From assembly GCA_016926805.1 (NCBI GenBank), contig JAFGNV010000090.1, positions 1 to 64,000 on the forward strand: a DNA stretch of 64,000 bases, given 5' to 3'. Positions 1-8,470 of this stretch are shown in pieces; position 1 is the first letter of the stretch, and every line of letters begins with the position of its first letter. The notes beneath the pieces are model-generated. The model was given only the letters and a program-made list of their open reading frames with translations, made no database searches and had not been told where the DNA came from. The stretch comes from Anaerolineae bacterium (GTDB taxonomy: Bacteria > Chloroflexota > Anaerolineae > 4572-78 > J111). The translations under genes were made by a program, and so were the position numbers.

Positions 1-7
1 CCCCTGG

Positions 8-32
8 CCCCTCCCCCAATTTGGGGGAGGGG
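8..32. repeat. GC-rich palindrome at left edge
   Basis: Two perfect 12-base arms (CCCCTCCCCCAA and its complement) surround a single central T. It lies beyond the stop codon of the cyclase gene, which is on the minus strand, so it may act as its transcription terminator or as one copy of a dispersed REP-like palindrome. No U-run follows on the minus strand side, which argues for a repeat over a classic intrinsic terminator. Confidence 0.5.
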
Positions 33-116
33 AAAAAGGGGGGATGGGCAAAAGTAGGGTTGTATCACTTACAATGTGACCACCACCCCAAACGCACAAC
101 CACTCTCCTACAGTAA

Positions 117-1676
117 CTACAGTAACCCTACAATTTCATAAACCGGCTCCGCTTGGCTTTGGCCTTTGAGACGCATACTCCCGATTGGTTGCGCCTTGAC
201 GCAATCCTGAACCAGGTAATATGTTTCCTGGCTGATCAAAATCTGTCCTCCCTGGGCTTGCTCCTGTAACCGTTTGACCTTGTTGACGGAGTCGCCAATG
301 ACGGTGTAGTTCATCATTTGGGCGGTGCCCACGTTGCCCACCACGGCTTCGCCAATGCCAACCCCTACCCCAAAATACAGCCGGTGTTCCGGGGGAAGAT
401 TGCGGTGCAGTCTTTCCACCAGCCGACACAATTTCCAGGCGGCCCGCACCGCCCGCACCGGATGGTCGGTTTGGGGCAGGGGGGCGTTGAAAAAAGCCAT
501 CACCGCATCACCCATAAATTTGTCCAGCGTGCCTTCCTGGGCCAGCACAGCTTCGGCGGCCACGCGCATATATTGGTTGAGTAATTCCACCAGTATCTCC
601 GGCGAGGTTTGAGAACTGAAACTGCTGAAGCCGCGCACATCGGCAAAGAGCACGGTCACCGCCTGGCGGGTGCCGCCCAATTCCACCTTGCCGGGCTGAG
701 CCAGGATTTGCTCAACCACGGTGGGGGCCACGTAGCGTTCGAACATGCCGCGAATCTGCTGTTTTTCTCGCTCTTTGGTCAAATGCAACTGGCGCATCAA
801 CTGCATGTTGTGGATGGCAATAGCCGCGTAGTCGGCCAGCATCCGCAGTAAGCGATCGTCGTGCGTGGTAAACTGTCCGGTAATTTGCTTGCTGATGCTC
901 AGCGTGCCAATGACTTGCTGCCCGACCTGTAAGGGAACCGACAGGATGGTTTCGGCCAGTTTTCTCTGGATGTCCTCACAACCTTCTTCAATCAAGGCCA
1001 ACTGAGCCGGAACGTTATGATCACTTTGAACGATTTGGCTACCGTTTGCCGAGCGCTGTTTTCGCAGGCAACCATTTACTTTGCCGGTTTGAGAGTCGAC
1101 CAGAACCAGGGAGCACTCCTGACTCTGGGTGACAAATAACACGGCATCGACAATTCGCTCCAGCATCTTGTTGGGCTGCATCAAGGCGGTGATTGATTTT
1201 CCCACCTGATACAGGGTGTTCAATTCACGGATGTGCTGTTCGAGTTGTTGGTTGGCCTGTAAGATCCGTTGGGTGAGGGCCTCTTTCTCGCGGCGCAGAC
1301 GGGTTACCGCCAACACATCTTCGATGGTTTCCAGCATCTCTTGCGCGGCAAAGGGCTTAATCAGGTAATCTTTGGCTCCCAGGCGAAAGACTTCGATAGC
1401 GACTTGCTCTGAACCGTGGGAGGTCATCAAAATGACCGGCACTTTGCTTCCCTTGGCTCGCAGGTTGCGGAGCACTTCAATGCCGGTCATTTTGGGCATT
1501 TCATAATCCATCAGCACCAGGTCGGGGGCGCTGGCCAAAACCTTTTCCAATCCTTCGGCGCCGTTGGTAGCGATATCGGCTTCAAACCCATTAGGTTCCA
1601 GAATATACTCGGTTACAAACTCACGAATTTGGGGACTGTCGTCAATTACAAGCACTTTGAGTTTGTTCATGGCCAT
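117..1676 (-). CDS. Response-regulator-linked adenylate/guanylate cyclase (REC-GAF-class III cyclase)
   Basis: A soluble signalling enzyme predicted to make cyclic nucleotide when its receiver is phosphorylated. Residues 5-125 are a receiver domain with the acidic pair D12/D13, phosphoacceptor D57 and the conserved Lys near 107. A short coiled coil leads to a GAF domain (about 150-295). Residues 335-519 are a class III cyclase domain: metal ligands D346 and D390, base-contacting K386 and transition-state residues N465 and R469 are all present. A Thr (T458) sits where many adenylate cyclases have Asp, the pattern of class IIIb adenylate cyclases, so cAMP is the likelier product. AGGAAG six bases upstream supports the first ATG. 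No kinase is adjacent on this side, so the phosphodonor is unknown. Family assignment is firm; the product nucleotide is inferred. Confidence 0.93.
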   Translation of the reverse strand: MAMNKLKVLVIDDSPQIREFVTEYILEPNGFEADIATNGAEGLEKVLASAPDLVLMDYEMPKMTGIEVLRNLRAKGSKVPVILMTSHGSEQVAIEVFRLGAKDYLIKPFAAQEMLETIEDVLAVTRLRREKEALTQRILQANQQLEQHIRELNTLYQVGKSITALMQPNKMLERIVDAVLFVTQSQECSLVLVDSQTGKVNGCLRKQRSANGSQIVQSDHNVPAQLALIEEGCEDIQRKLAETILSVPLQVGQQVIGTLSISKQITGQFTTHDDRLLRMLADYAAIAIHNMQLMRQLHLTKEREKQQIRGMFERYVAPTVVEQILAQPGKVELGGTRQAVTVLFADVRGFSSFSSQTSPEILVELLNQYMRVAAEAVLAQEGTLDKFMGDAVMAFFNAPLPQTDHPVRAVRAAWKLCRLVERLHRNLPPEHRLYFGVGVGIGEAVVGNVGTAQMMNYTVIGDSVNKVKRLQEQAQGGQILISQETYYLVQDCVKAQPIGSMRLKGQSQAEPVYEIVGLL

Positions 1677-1789
1677 CTTCTACTTCCTGGTTCTGGTCGG
1701 CAGGATCATGTTAAGGTACGGGGTAGATTTGCCTAAAGTCTACACTCACAAGTATGCAGAATTTTGGCTGTTTTGTCCATCCCCCATTT

Positions 1790-2027
1790 TTGCTACTATG
1801 GGTGTGGCAATGCTGGAGTGGAGCGGGTCATCACCTTGTCGGACCACCGGAAAATGTCCTTTGGTGATGCCTACGGCACCCACGTGAAAGAACTACGCCA
1901 GGAACAACGGGCTGTGTTTATTGTGGATGCGGATGATACCGTTCGCGATGTGGAATACGTGCCGGAAATCGCTCAGCATCCCGACTACGAGGCGGCGCTG
2001 GCGGCGTCGAAAAAAGTGGTTGGTTGA
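1790..2027 (+). pseudogene. C-terminal remnant of thiol peroxidase (Tpx)
   Basis: The frame ending at 2027 encodes about 75 residues closely resembling the end of Tpx-family peroxiredoxins: a GVERVITLSDHR stretch, SFGDAYG, a RAVFIVD strand and the EYVPEIAQHPDYEAAL tail. The N-terminal half with the peroxidatic Cys and TxxC motif is missing; upstream sequence in this frame does not resemble Tpx, and the cyclase start lies only about 110 bases away on the other strand. The breakpoint falls close to 1790. The tail reading frame is intact and ends in a normal stop followed by a good terminator, so the loss looks recent and 5'-truncating. It probably makes no functional peroxidase. Confidence 0.75.
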
Positions 2028-2049
2028 GCAAGACCGGCTTTGGAAATGT

Positions 2050-2084
2050 AAAAACTCCTCGCCTGAATTCGGTGAGGTGTTTTT
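2050..2084 (+). terminator. Intrinsic terminator of the tpx remnant
   Basis: CCTCGCC and GGTGAGG pair around a 7-base loop (one G-T wobble); after one T-T mismatch the stem is prolonged by AAAAAC with GTTTTT, and a T-rich tract follows. It sits about 20 bases past the remnant stop codon, as expected for the old tpx terminator. Confidence 0.75.
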
Positions 2085-2224
2085 ATTTTGGCGAATCAAC
2101 AAGTCTAGAATTTTTTGTAATGGCCCAATGGGAGAATTGCGCTGGTATCTTCCTCGATTTTTGGGGAACACAAAAACTATAGCTCACCCATCTTGACACT
2201 TTTTTGATATTCCCCCTCATTTTC

Positions 2225-2252
2225 TTGACACACCATTTATATATGATATGGT
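2225..2252 (+). promoter_or_regulatory. Candidate promoter upstream of the APC permease region
   Basis: A perfect TTGACA at 2225-2230 is followed 16 bases later by TATGGT in a very AT-rich stretch. A second TTGACA lies at 2193-2198. A short inverted repeat (TTTCAC/GTGAAA, 2318-2331) lies downstream. The -10 match is only four of six, so this is tentative. Confidence 0.4.
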
Positions 2253-2325
2253 ATAGGAAACAAGGAGAAAAAGACCCCTGTAAATTTTACTCAAGGGGAT
2301 CATATACCTGATGTAACTTTCACAG

Positions 2326-2561
2326 GTGAAACATCTGCTCATTGGCGGCCCCATTCCCACCAGCCCTGAACTGCACGAACGGCTGGACAAAGTGCAGGCT
2401 GTGGCCGACCACCTTACCAACTTATCACGGTTGTTATGCCGAAGTTTATTTCCACCACGGCGATCGCCCGGCTGTTACACAACCAGACCGCCAATATGCT
2501 CCGCTTGCACTTGCGTGGTTATCCGGGCACTTTGACTCAACTTAAACAAGAAAAGGATTAA
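2326..2561 (+). pseudogene. Possible frameshifted tail of an APC-type transporter
   Basis: No intact gene fits here, but two frames join into something protein-like. From a GTG at 2326 the frame reads KHLLIGGPIPTSPEL and further, to about 2398; a different frame from about 2399 to the stop at 2561 reads LITVVMPKFIS, then LLHNQTANMLRL. The latter resembles the cytoplasmic C-terminal tail found in some APC-superfamily permeases (a VVxPxF ... LLHNQTA pattern, from memory). It lies directly in front of an intact APC permease gene, so it could be the relic of an older paralogue. The N-terminal part is not recognised. Confidence 0.3.
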
Positions 2562-2572
2562 AAGAAAAAACC

Positions 2573-5140
2573 ATGAGCCAACCTCAAACCGAACTCAGCC
2601 GTGATTTGTCTTTGTTTGATATTACCATGATTGGCGTCGGCGCGATGATTGGGGCCGGAATCTTTGTGTTGACCGGCATCGCCGCCGGCGCGGCCGGACC
2701 GGCCCTTATTCTCTCGTTTGCCCTCAACGGCATTGTAACTATTTTTACGGCCATGGTTTACGCTGAACTTGGTTCATCTATCCCCGAGGCCGGGGGTGGG
2801 TATCTCTGGGTCAAGGAAGGGCTGCCCGGTCCCAACGCCTTTCTCGCTGGTTGGATGAGCTGGTTTGCCCACGCTGTGGCCGGCAGCCTGTACGCATTAG
2901 GCTTTGGCTCTTACCTGACCCTGGTTTTGTCACAGGTCAATCTGTCGCTTGCCGGGCTGGAAGGGGAATTTCTGCACAAAGCCCTGGCCGTATTGATTAT
3001 CGGGGTGTTCCTCTACATCAACTTTAGAGGGTCGTCCGAAACCGGCCTGGTCGGTAATATTGTGACGGTGCTAAAAGTTGTTGTGCTGGCTATTTTTGTC
3101 GTCAGTGGGCTGTGGGCTATTTTCCACAACCCGGATTATCTGAACAAGTTTCAAAACTTTACGCCCAACGGTTTTGGCGGCATCTTGACCGCCATGGGAC
3201 TGACCTTTATTGCCTTTGAAGGGTACGAGATCATTGTTCAGGCCGGCGAGGAAGTCAAGAATCCGCGCCAGAATATCCCCAAAGCCGTATTCCTGTCGTT
3301 GGTTATTGTGGTGCCCATTTATATGCTGGTGGCTTTTGTGGCGATTGGCGCGGTCAACCCCGAAACCAACATCCCTACCTACCAATGGCTCAGCCAGCAC
3401 GCCGAGTTGGGCGTGGCCGAAGCCGCTCGCCAGTTCATGCCGTTTGGCACCATTTTGCTGCTCATTGGCGGATTGCTCTCCACCATGAGCGCGCTGAACG
3501 CTACCACTTTTTCATCTACCCGCGTCTCGTTTGCCATGGGGCGGGATAAAAATCTGCCCAATGCGTTTGCCACCGTGCATCCGTACACTCGCACGCCGCA
3601 CATTGCCCTGATCCTGAGTGGGGCGCTCATCATCTTTATGGCCGTAGCCATTCCTATCGAGGACGTGGCTGCCGCCACCGACATTATGTTTTTGCTGCTC
3701 TTTTTGCAGGTTAACGTGGCCGTTATCACTATTCGTAAAAAGTATGGCGACCGGCTGAACTACGGCTACCTGATGCCCTTTTTCCCCATCGTGCCAATTA
3801 TCGGGATTGTCACCAAACTCTTCCTGGCGCTCTTTATGTTCAATTATTCGCCGCTGGCCTGGTACTTTGCCATCGGCTGGATTGGGGTGGGAACTGTGGG
3901 ATATTACTTCTACGCCCGGCCCCGCGAGGCCGCCAAAAGTCACACCCCGGTAGTCCTGGAAGAAAAACGGGTGATAGAGACGCCCATTGATGAGCGGCGC
4001 TACCGGGTGCTGGTACCCATTGCCAACCCGGCTTCGGTGACATCGCTGCTTAAACCTGCCATCCAGGCCGCCCGCCGCCACAACGGCGTGGTGACCCTTT
4101 TGCATGTGCTGACCGTGCCGGAGCAGTTGCCGCTGTCGGCGGGCCGCGCTTATTTGGAAAAAGGCAAAACGCTGCTGAATGATGTATTAAAGCAAGTAGA
4201 GCTTGAAGATGTTCCGGCTGAGGCCGTGATCCGCATCTCTCACTGGCCGCACCAGGCCATTATCCATACAGCCATCGAAAAAAGAGCCGATTTATTGGTG
4301 ATGGGCTGGCGAGGGCCACGCGGCGGAAGTGAAACCACCATCGGCAGTAACGTTGACCAAATCATTGAACTGGTCAATTGCCGGGTTTTAGTGGTGCAGC
4401 AAACAACAGAGGACGCGCTGCGCAAAATTCTGGTGCCCATTGCCAACCCAGCCCAGTTAGAATTTGCCCTGGAAGCCGCAGAATTGATGGCCACCAAAAA
4501 CGAGGCCGAAATCAACGTTCTGCACGTTTTCCGAAACACCGTCACCCCGGCGGAGCAGCAAAATCATCTCCAAAAACTCCAGGGCCATATTGAGCGATAC
4601 CAACAAAAATATCCACGCGTAAACGGCAACATCAAACTGTTACATAAAATAGCCAGCGACCCGATTGAGGCGATTGTGGAAACAGCTCGCGACCAGGATT
4701 ACCTGGTGCTGGGGGCTACCCGGGAAAGCTGGTTCAAACAGCGTTTCTTTGGCAATAAGCCGTTCCACATCGCCCAAAAAGCAGGATGCCCGGCTGTTTT
4801 GGTCCGGCCCCGTGTAGACTACGTTGGTTTTGGCGTATTTCGCCTGCTCAGTTATCTGCGCGGCGGCTACCGGCGCATTGACTCCAAATCGGAGCAGTCG
4901 CTACAAGCGCAAGGAATTCTCCGCCCCCCCAGCGAGCGCAGTAGTTCCGACTTGCACACTCACATTAATACCGGGGAGGTGCTGCTGACCGGCGTTTTGG
5001 GCCTCATCTCCTGCGTGTTGATGTATTGGGGCAGCGGCGGAATCTGGACGTGGGTTGGCGCAGTTTTGTTTCTGGTGACGCTGGCCGGTTTTACTTACAT
5101 TTCCACACAGGGGGTGTTCAACCAGCGGAGACGAACGTAA
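2573..5140 (+). CDS. APC-family amino acid permease fused to two UspA domains
   Basis: Predicted inner-membrane transporter for amino acids or related amines. Residues 1-450 form about 12 membrane helices; the unwound first helix has the APC signature GAMIGAGIFVLTG. Two universal-stress-protein domains follow (about 477-610 and 616-745). The first keeps the ATP-binding pattern G-2x-G-9x-G-S (GWRGPRGG then SETTIGS), while the second has Arg where the second Gly belongs, so only the first is likely to bind nucleotide. Two more membrane helices close the protein (about 800-850). Such APC-Usp fusions are known, and nucleotide binding is thought to tune transport. The substrate cannot be read from sequence. 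The ATG at 2573 follows only an A-rich weak ribosome site. Confidence 0.92.
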   Translation: MSQPQTELSRDLSLFDITMIGVGAMIGAGIFVLTGIAAGAAGPALILSFALNGIVTIFTAMVYAELGSSIPEAGGGYLWVKEGLPGPNAFLAGWMSWFAHAVAGSLYALGFGSYLTLVLSQVNLSLAGLEGEFLHKALAVLIIGVFLYINFRGSSETGLVGNIVTVLKVVVLAIFVVSGLWAIFHNPDYLNKFQNFTPNGFGGILTAMGLTFIAFEGYEIIVQAGEEVKNPRQNIPKAVFLSLVIVVPIYMLVAFVAIGAVNPETNIPTYQWLSQHAELGVAEAARQFMPFGTILLLIGGLLSTMSALNATTFSSTRVSFAMGRDKNLPNAFATVHPYTRTPHIALILSGALIIFMAVAIPIEDVAAATDIMFLLLFLQVNVAVITIRKKYGDRLNYGYLMPFFPIVPIIGIVTKLFLALFMFNYSPLAWYFAIGWIGVGTVGYYFYARPREAAKSHTPVVLEEKRVIETPIDERRYRVLVPIANPASVTSLLKPAIQAARRHNGVVTLLHVLTVPEQLPLSAGRAYLEKGKTLLNDVLKQVELEDVPAEAVIRISHWPHQAIIHTAIEKRADLLVMGWRGPRGGSETTIGSNVDQIIELVNCRVLVVQQTTEDALRKILVPIANPAQLEFALEAAELMATKNEAEINVLHVFRNTVTPAEQQNHLQKLQGHIERYQQKYPRVNGNIKLLHKIASDPIEAIVETARDQDYLVLGATRESWFKQRFFGNKPFHIAQKAGCPAVLVRPRVDYVGFGVFRLLSYLRGGYRRIDSKSEQSLQAQGILRPPSERSSSDLHTHINTGEVLLTGVLGLISCVLMYWGSGGIWTWVGAVLFLVTLAGFTYISTQGVFNQRRRT

Positions 5141-5192
5141 CAAAGAAAGCCCTCTTAACGTATCTGGTTCTGTCTGACATTTGCTCAAAAAT

Positions 5193-5256
5193 GTCATTCC
5201 GAGGACTCCAGACCCTAAAGGTCTCAGAGACCTTTAGGGTCTTCCCTTACAATGAC
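5193..5256. repeat. Nested inverted repeat with a perfect 33-base palindrome
   Basis: The core 5210-5242 is a perfect palindrome: 16-base arms beginning AGACCCTAAAGG around a single A. Outer GTCATT (5193-5198) and AATGAC (5251-5256) are also complementary, making a two-tier inverted repeat. Downstream, 5279-5312 carries AAAGCGACGAGGAATCTC-like sequence typical of dispersed GTCATT...GGAATCTC intergenic elements. It lies between the permease stop and the converging glycosidase gene and could terminate transcription from both sides. Confidence 0.65.
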
Positions 5257-5429
5257 CCTGGTTGTGTTATTAGTAGAAGCAAAGGAAGCGAAGCGGCCAA
5301 AGCGACGAGGAATCTCCGAGAACAGGTGCAAAATCCCTACGGAACTAGGGGTTGGTTACCGCCTACACCTTGAGGCTTGGTAATGACTGACATAGATTAA
5401 CAATACTGCCCAGAGCATCAAGCCGCCTC

Positions 5430-7592
5430 CTAAAATTTGGATCGTTTTCTTCCCCGCCGACTCCGCACAAACTGGTACCACAGCAGTCCAATCACCACCA
5501 GCACACTCAAAATGCCCCAGGGTAAGGCGCTCCAATTGATTCGTTGCTGCCGAGAGGAGATTTGGGTGAGGTTGGGGTCGGGTGTGCCTCGTCCGGCCAA
5601 AACGGCGGCAGAGGTGGCTTTGTAAATAGATGTCGCGGTGGGAGCAAAGGTGGGCGGAAATTCGACGGTTGGGGTGGGACTGGGCAGGGGCGTGGGCGTT
5701 GGGGTATTGGTGGGGCCGGGGGTGGGGGTGGGCGTCCCCAGGCCGTAAATGGGCACAAGATTTTCATCCCCTTGAAATCTGACAAACTCGGCGGCGACCC
5801 AGGCTGCACCGTCCGGCCCGTCGATAAAGTCAATATACCACCATTCACCATCTTGACTGACGGCCAATACGTCGGCAGTTTCGCCGGGATAAAGTCCTCC
5901 CACCAACGTGCCTTCCAATGAAGGTTCGGCCCGGACATTCACCGGATCAATGGCTTCAATACTACCTGCCGCCACCGACTCGGTAGGTGTGGGTGTGGCC
6001 GTAGCCTCAAGCGGGGGCGATTCCGCCTGAGGTTCGGCTGCTCCACCGGCAATCGGCACCACCTGGTCATCGCCAATAAAATCGACCACGGCGTCGGCCA
6101 CCCAGGCCAGGTCATTTTCCCCGGCCTGATATTCAATTTGCCACCAGTCGCCAATCTCATTTCTGGCAACCACACTGGCCGACGTGCCACCTTCCAACCG
6201 GCCCAGCAGCTCAAACTCGAGACCGGGGCCGCTGCGAACATTCACACCACCCGAGGGAATTTGTACAACCGGCGCGTCGCCGGTCTGGTCCACCGGTGTC
6301 GCGGTGGCCAGGGGAGTGGCCTCGCTGGTAGCGGCAGGCGTGCCGGATTCGGCGCCAGCAGGCGATTCGACGGCCGGTACATCGGCACTGGTGCCCACAA
6401 ACTCAACCACCTCGGCGGAGACCCAACCCTGGCCGTCGGCAAAATCAATCTGCCACCATAGGTTGTTTTCCAACCGACCCACCACCGCCGCAAAACTCCC
6501 GGCCGGAAGACGGCCCACTACGTCAAAGGTGGTAGCCGGACCCTGGCGGACGTTGGTGAGATTGTCAACCTTGAGGTAAGGTTCGGCGGGTGGTTCCGGC
6601 GTGGTTTGGGCCAGGGCCGCCACGGCGGGAGGGCTGCCCCGCAGTTCGGTTACCAACTCGCGAGTCAGGTTCAGGTATAACTGGCCGTAGGTGGCGCTCG
6701 GCTCGATATGGGTGCCTTCGGGCCACTCGTTGAAACTGGTGATGATGATCATATCGGGTTGACTGGCTACAGCCCCCTGCCAGGTTTCGCGGTAATAATC
6801 GCCGTTGCGGCGCGGCACGGCAAAGGCGTTGTCGCGGGGCAGGCGAGTGTCGTCGTAGCCCGGCATGGCCGTAGCCACCCATAGGCGGTCAACCTGATTT
6901 TCTGTTTCGTAATTGCGCACCTGGTTGCCCCATTTGGCCAGTTGCTCGGCGGGCGAGGCAGCCCAGGCAATGCTGTACAGATGATGGCCGTCGAACACGG
7001 CCTGATAAGTTATATCCACGCCTTCGGCAATCCAATAGGTGGTGTGATCAGGGTCAACCTGGCGGCGAATAGCGGCCCACTCGTCTACCGAGAAACGCTC
7101 TTGCCGCCAGAAGAAGATAACCGGCCGGCCCTGATAGCGTAAATAGGCCGGATGTTGGGCATGCGTGGCCAGCAAGGTCGATAGAGCCTGGGTGACAGCC
7201 CCGGCATCGTTAAAGAGAGGGCCGGTGGTTTCAACGTCTACCGCTGCTTTGAAGCCGGTGGCCTGGGCCACATCCAGCAGGGTGCGGAAATTGGTTTCGG
7301 TCTGGTTGTTGGCCTCCTGCGGGCCATACCAAGATTGAACAAAAGCATCGATGCCCGCGCCCTGGGCCTGGGTCACCTGGCGCTCAATGGTGGCCCGGTC
7401 GGCTGAGTTGTAGGGTTCGGCGGGCAGGTCAACCGATTGGCCTGAATTCCAGATATTTTGGTCAAACCAGGCGTAATAAAATGCCAGCACCGGTGGTGAA
7501 GGTTGGGCTAACGCATCGGGCGAGGCCGCAACCATGGTCCCGTATAAGACCAAACAGGTAATCAGTAAGGCGAACGTTTTGATTGCTTTCAT
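5430..7592 (-). CDS. Membrane-anchored GH99-like glycosidase with SH3 repeats
   Basis: Predicted extracellular, membrane-tethered glycoside hydrolase related to GH99 (endo-alpha-mannosidase/mannanase). A signal peptide (1-30) precedes a catalytic barrel (about 33-320) starting VLAFYYAWF and containing the FNEWPEGTHIEP motif at 287-298 with E289 and E292 as candidate catalytic acids. Three bacterial SH3 domains follow (about 338-400, 440-505, 545-610), each with an NVR.GP or NVRAEP core and a WW pair, probably for cell-wall or glycan binding. A TPTP-rich linker and one membrane helix (about 692-710) ending in basic residues anchor it. Substrate is not determinable; mannans are suggested only by family. 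The gene stands alone, converging with the permease upstream in the window. Confidence 0.85.
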   Translation of the reverse strand: MKAIKTFALLITCLVLYGTMVAASPDALAQPSPPVLAFYYAWFDQNIWNSGQSVDLPAEPYNSADRATIERQVTQAQGAGIDAFVQSWYGPQEANNQTETNFRTLLDVAQATGFKAAVDVETTGPLFNDAGAVTQALSTLLATHAQHPAYLRYQGRPVIFFWRQERFSVDEWAAIRRQVDPDHTTYWIAEGVDITYQAVFDGHHLYSIAWAASPAEQLAKWGNQVRNYETENQVDRLWVATAMPGYDDTRLPRDNAFAVPRRNGDYYRETWQGAVASQPDMIIITSFNEWPEGTHIEPSATYGQLYLNLTRELVTELRGSPPAVAALAQTTPEPPAEPYLKVDNLTNVRQGPATTFDVVGRLPAGSFAAVVGRLENNLWWQIDFADGQGWVSAEVVEFVGTSADVPAVESPAGAESGTPAATSEATPLATATPVDQTGDAPVVQIPSGGVNVRSGPGLEFELLGRLEGGTSASVVARNEIGDWWQIEYQAGENDLAWVADAVVDFIGDDQVVPIAGGAAEPQAESPPLEATATPTPTESVAAGSIEAIDPVNVRAEPSLEGTLVGGLYPGETADVLAVSQDGEWWYIDFIDGPDGAAWVAAEFVRFQGDENLVPIYGLGTPTPTPGPTNTPTPTPLPSPTPTVEFPPTFAPTATSIYKATSAAVLAGRGTPDPNLTQISSRQQRINWSALPWGILSVLVVIGLLWYQFVRSRRGRKRSKF

Positions 7593-7680
7593 GGTTCAAG
7601 CGCGCTCCAAACCAGAGAGTATAACACACAACGGGTTGATGGCCAAGCAGCACAAATTGATTTTCGCCGCCAGAACCTGC

Positions 7681-7709
7681 CTGACGATTTTTGGTTGTTG
7701 TGGTATAAT
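7681..7709 (+). promoter_or_regulatory. Promoter of the TPR membrane protein gene
   Basis: CTGACG (7681-7686), a 17-base spacer and a perfect TATAAT (7704-7709) preceded by TG at the extended -10 position. It is oriented toward the TPR gene, leaving a leader of about 130 bases. Confidence 0.6.
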
Positions 7710-7845
7710 ATCGGCAGGGTATTGCGGCAATACCCTCAAAGTATTGCTAATATTCTGGCTGAAAAAGTTTGTCCTGGGGTTGTACAAATTGGCCGGGACA
7801 TGGTAACATGATTTCAAAGATTATGTAAACTGAGGATAGGTACGT

Positions 7846-8340
7846 ATGCCAACAATTCAAGACGGTAAAAATGCCATCACGGCGGGGAATGTGCAGCAGG
7901 CCCGGCTTATTTTTGAGGCCATTCTGCAAGAAAATTCCCGTGACGAGGAGGCATGGTTGGGCCTGGCCGAGGCTCTCACCGAAACCAACGATAAACGCAT
8001 TTGCTATGAAAATGTCTTAAAAATCAATAAGAATAACCAGGTGGCCCGAGAGGGACTCCGCAGCCTGGAACCCGAAGAGGACCCCTTTGTCGCTGCCCTC
8101 AAACAACAAACAGCTGCGGTGGCGGAGGATGAAGAAGCGCCAGACTGGATCGAGGCCGCCGCAGGTGAAGAAACAATGGTCAGCGATCAACGGAGCGGGG
8201 CGGTGGGTGCCACGGCGGATGAGGGGAGTGAGACTCCCACGCCGGTTCTGGTAGCCGTGGGCTTGGGACTATCGATCATTGTCTTTGCCATTGTGGCCGG
8301 CGTAGCGTTTTTTGTCTTGACTTCCCTGACTGTGCCATAA
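7846..8340 (+). CDS. Small TPR protein with C-terminal membrane anchor
   Basis: A 164-residue protein of unknown function. Residues 1-75 form two helix pairs typical of tetratricopeptide repeats (AITAGNVQQARLIFEAIL, then EEAWLGLAEAL), used for protein contacts. An acidic, low-complexity middle (about 80-130) leads to a single hydrophobic helix at about 137-160 at the very C-terminus, so the TPR part should face the cytoplasm. It is a single-gene unit with its own promoter and a hairpin after the stop. Proteins of this layout are common near signalling genes in Chloroflexota (recollection), but no partner is shown. Confidence 0.75.
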   Translation: MPTIQDGKNAITAGNVQQARLIFEAILQENSRDEEAWLGLAEALTETNDKRICYENVLKINKNNQVAREGLRSLEPEEDPFVAALKQQTAAVAEDEEAPDWIEAAAGEETMVSDQRSGAVGATADEGSETPTPVLVAVGLGLSIIVFAIVAGVAFFVLTSLTVP

Positions 8341-8348
8341 ACCGGTAG

Positions 8349-8386
8349 TTGATAGATCAGATTCCTGTTGCTCTCTGACCTATCGA
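8349..8386 (+). terminator. Hairpin after the TPR gene
   Basis: GATAGATCAGA (8351-8361) pairs with TCTGACCTATC (8374-8384) with one mismatch, and flanking bases extend the stem. There is no U-run after it, so termination would be weak or Rho-assisted. Confidence 0.4.
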
Positions 8387-8425
8387 CAATTCCCTGGATA
8401 GTTTTTTGGAAAAAGATTCTGAGCA

Positions 8426-8450
8426 GGGGCAGGTTTAAAACCTGTCCCTA
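8426..8450. repeat. Palindromic intergenic element, copy 1 (GGGGCAGG/CCTGTCCC)
   Basis: GGGGCAGGTTT and AAACCTGTCCC form an 11-base inverted repeat with one wobble, followed by TAC. The right arm CCTGTCCCTAC matches the outer pattern of the elements at 14065, 34294 and 44318. It sits in front of the histidine kinase start. Confidence 0.5.
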
Positions 8451-8470
8451 CTGAACATCTCAGTTTACTT

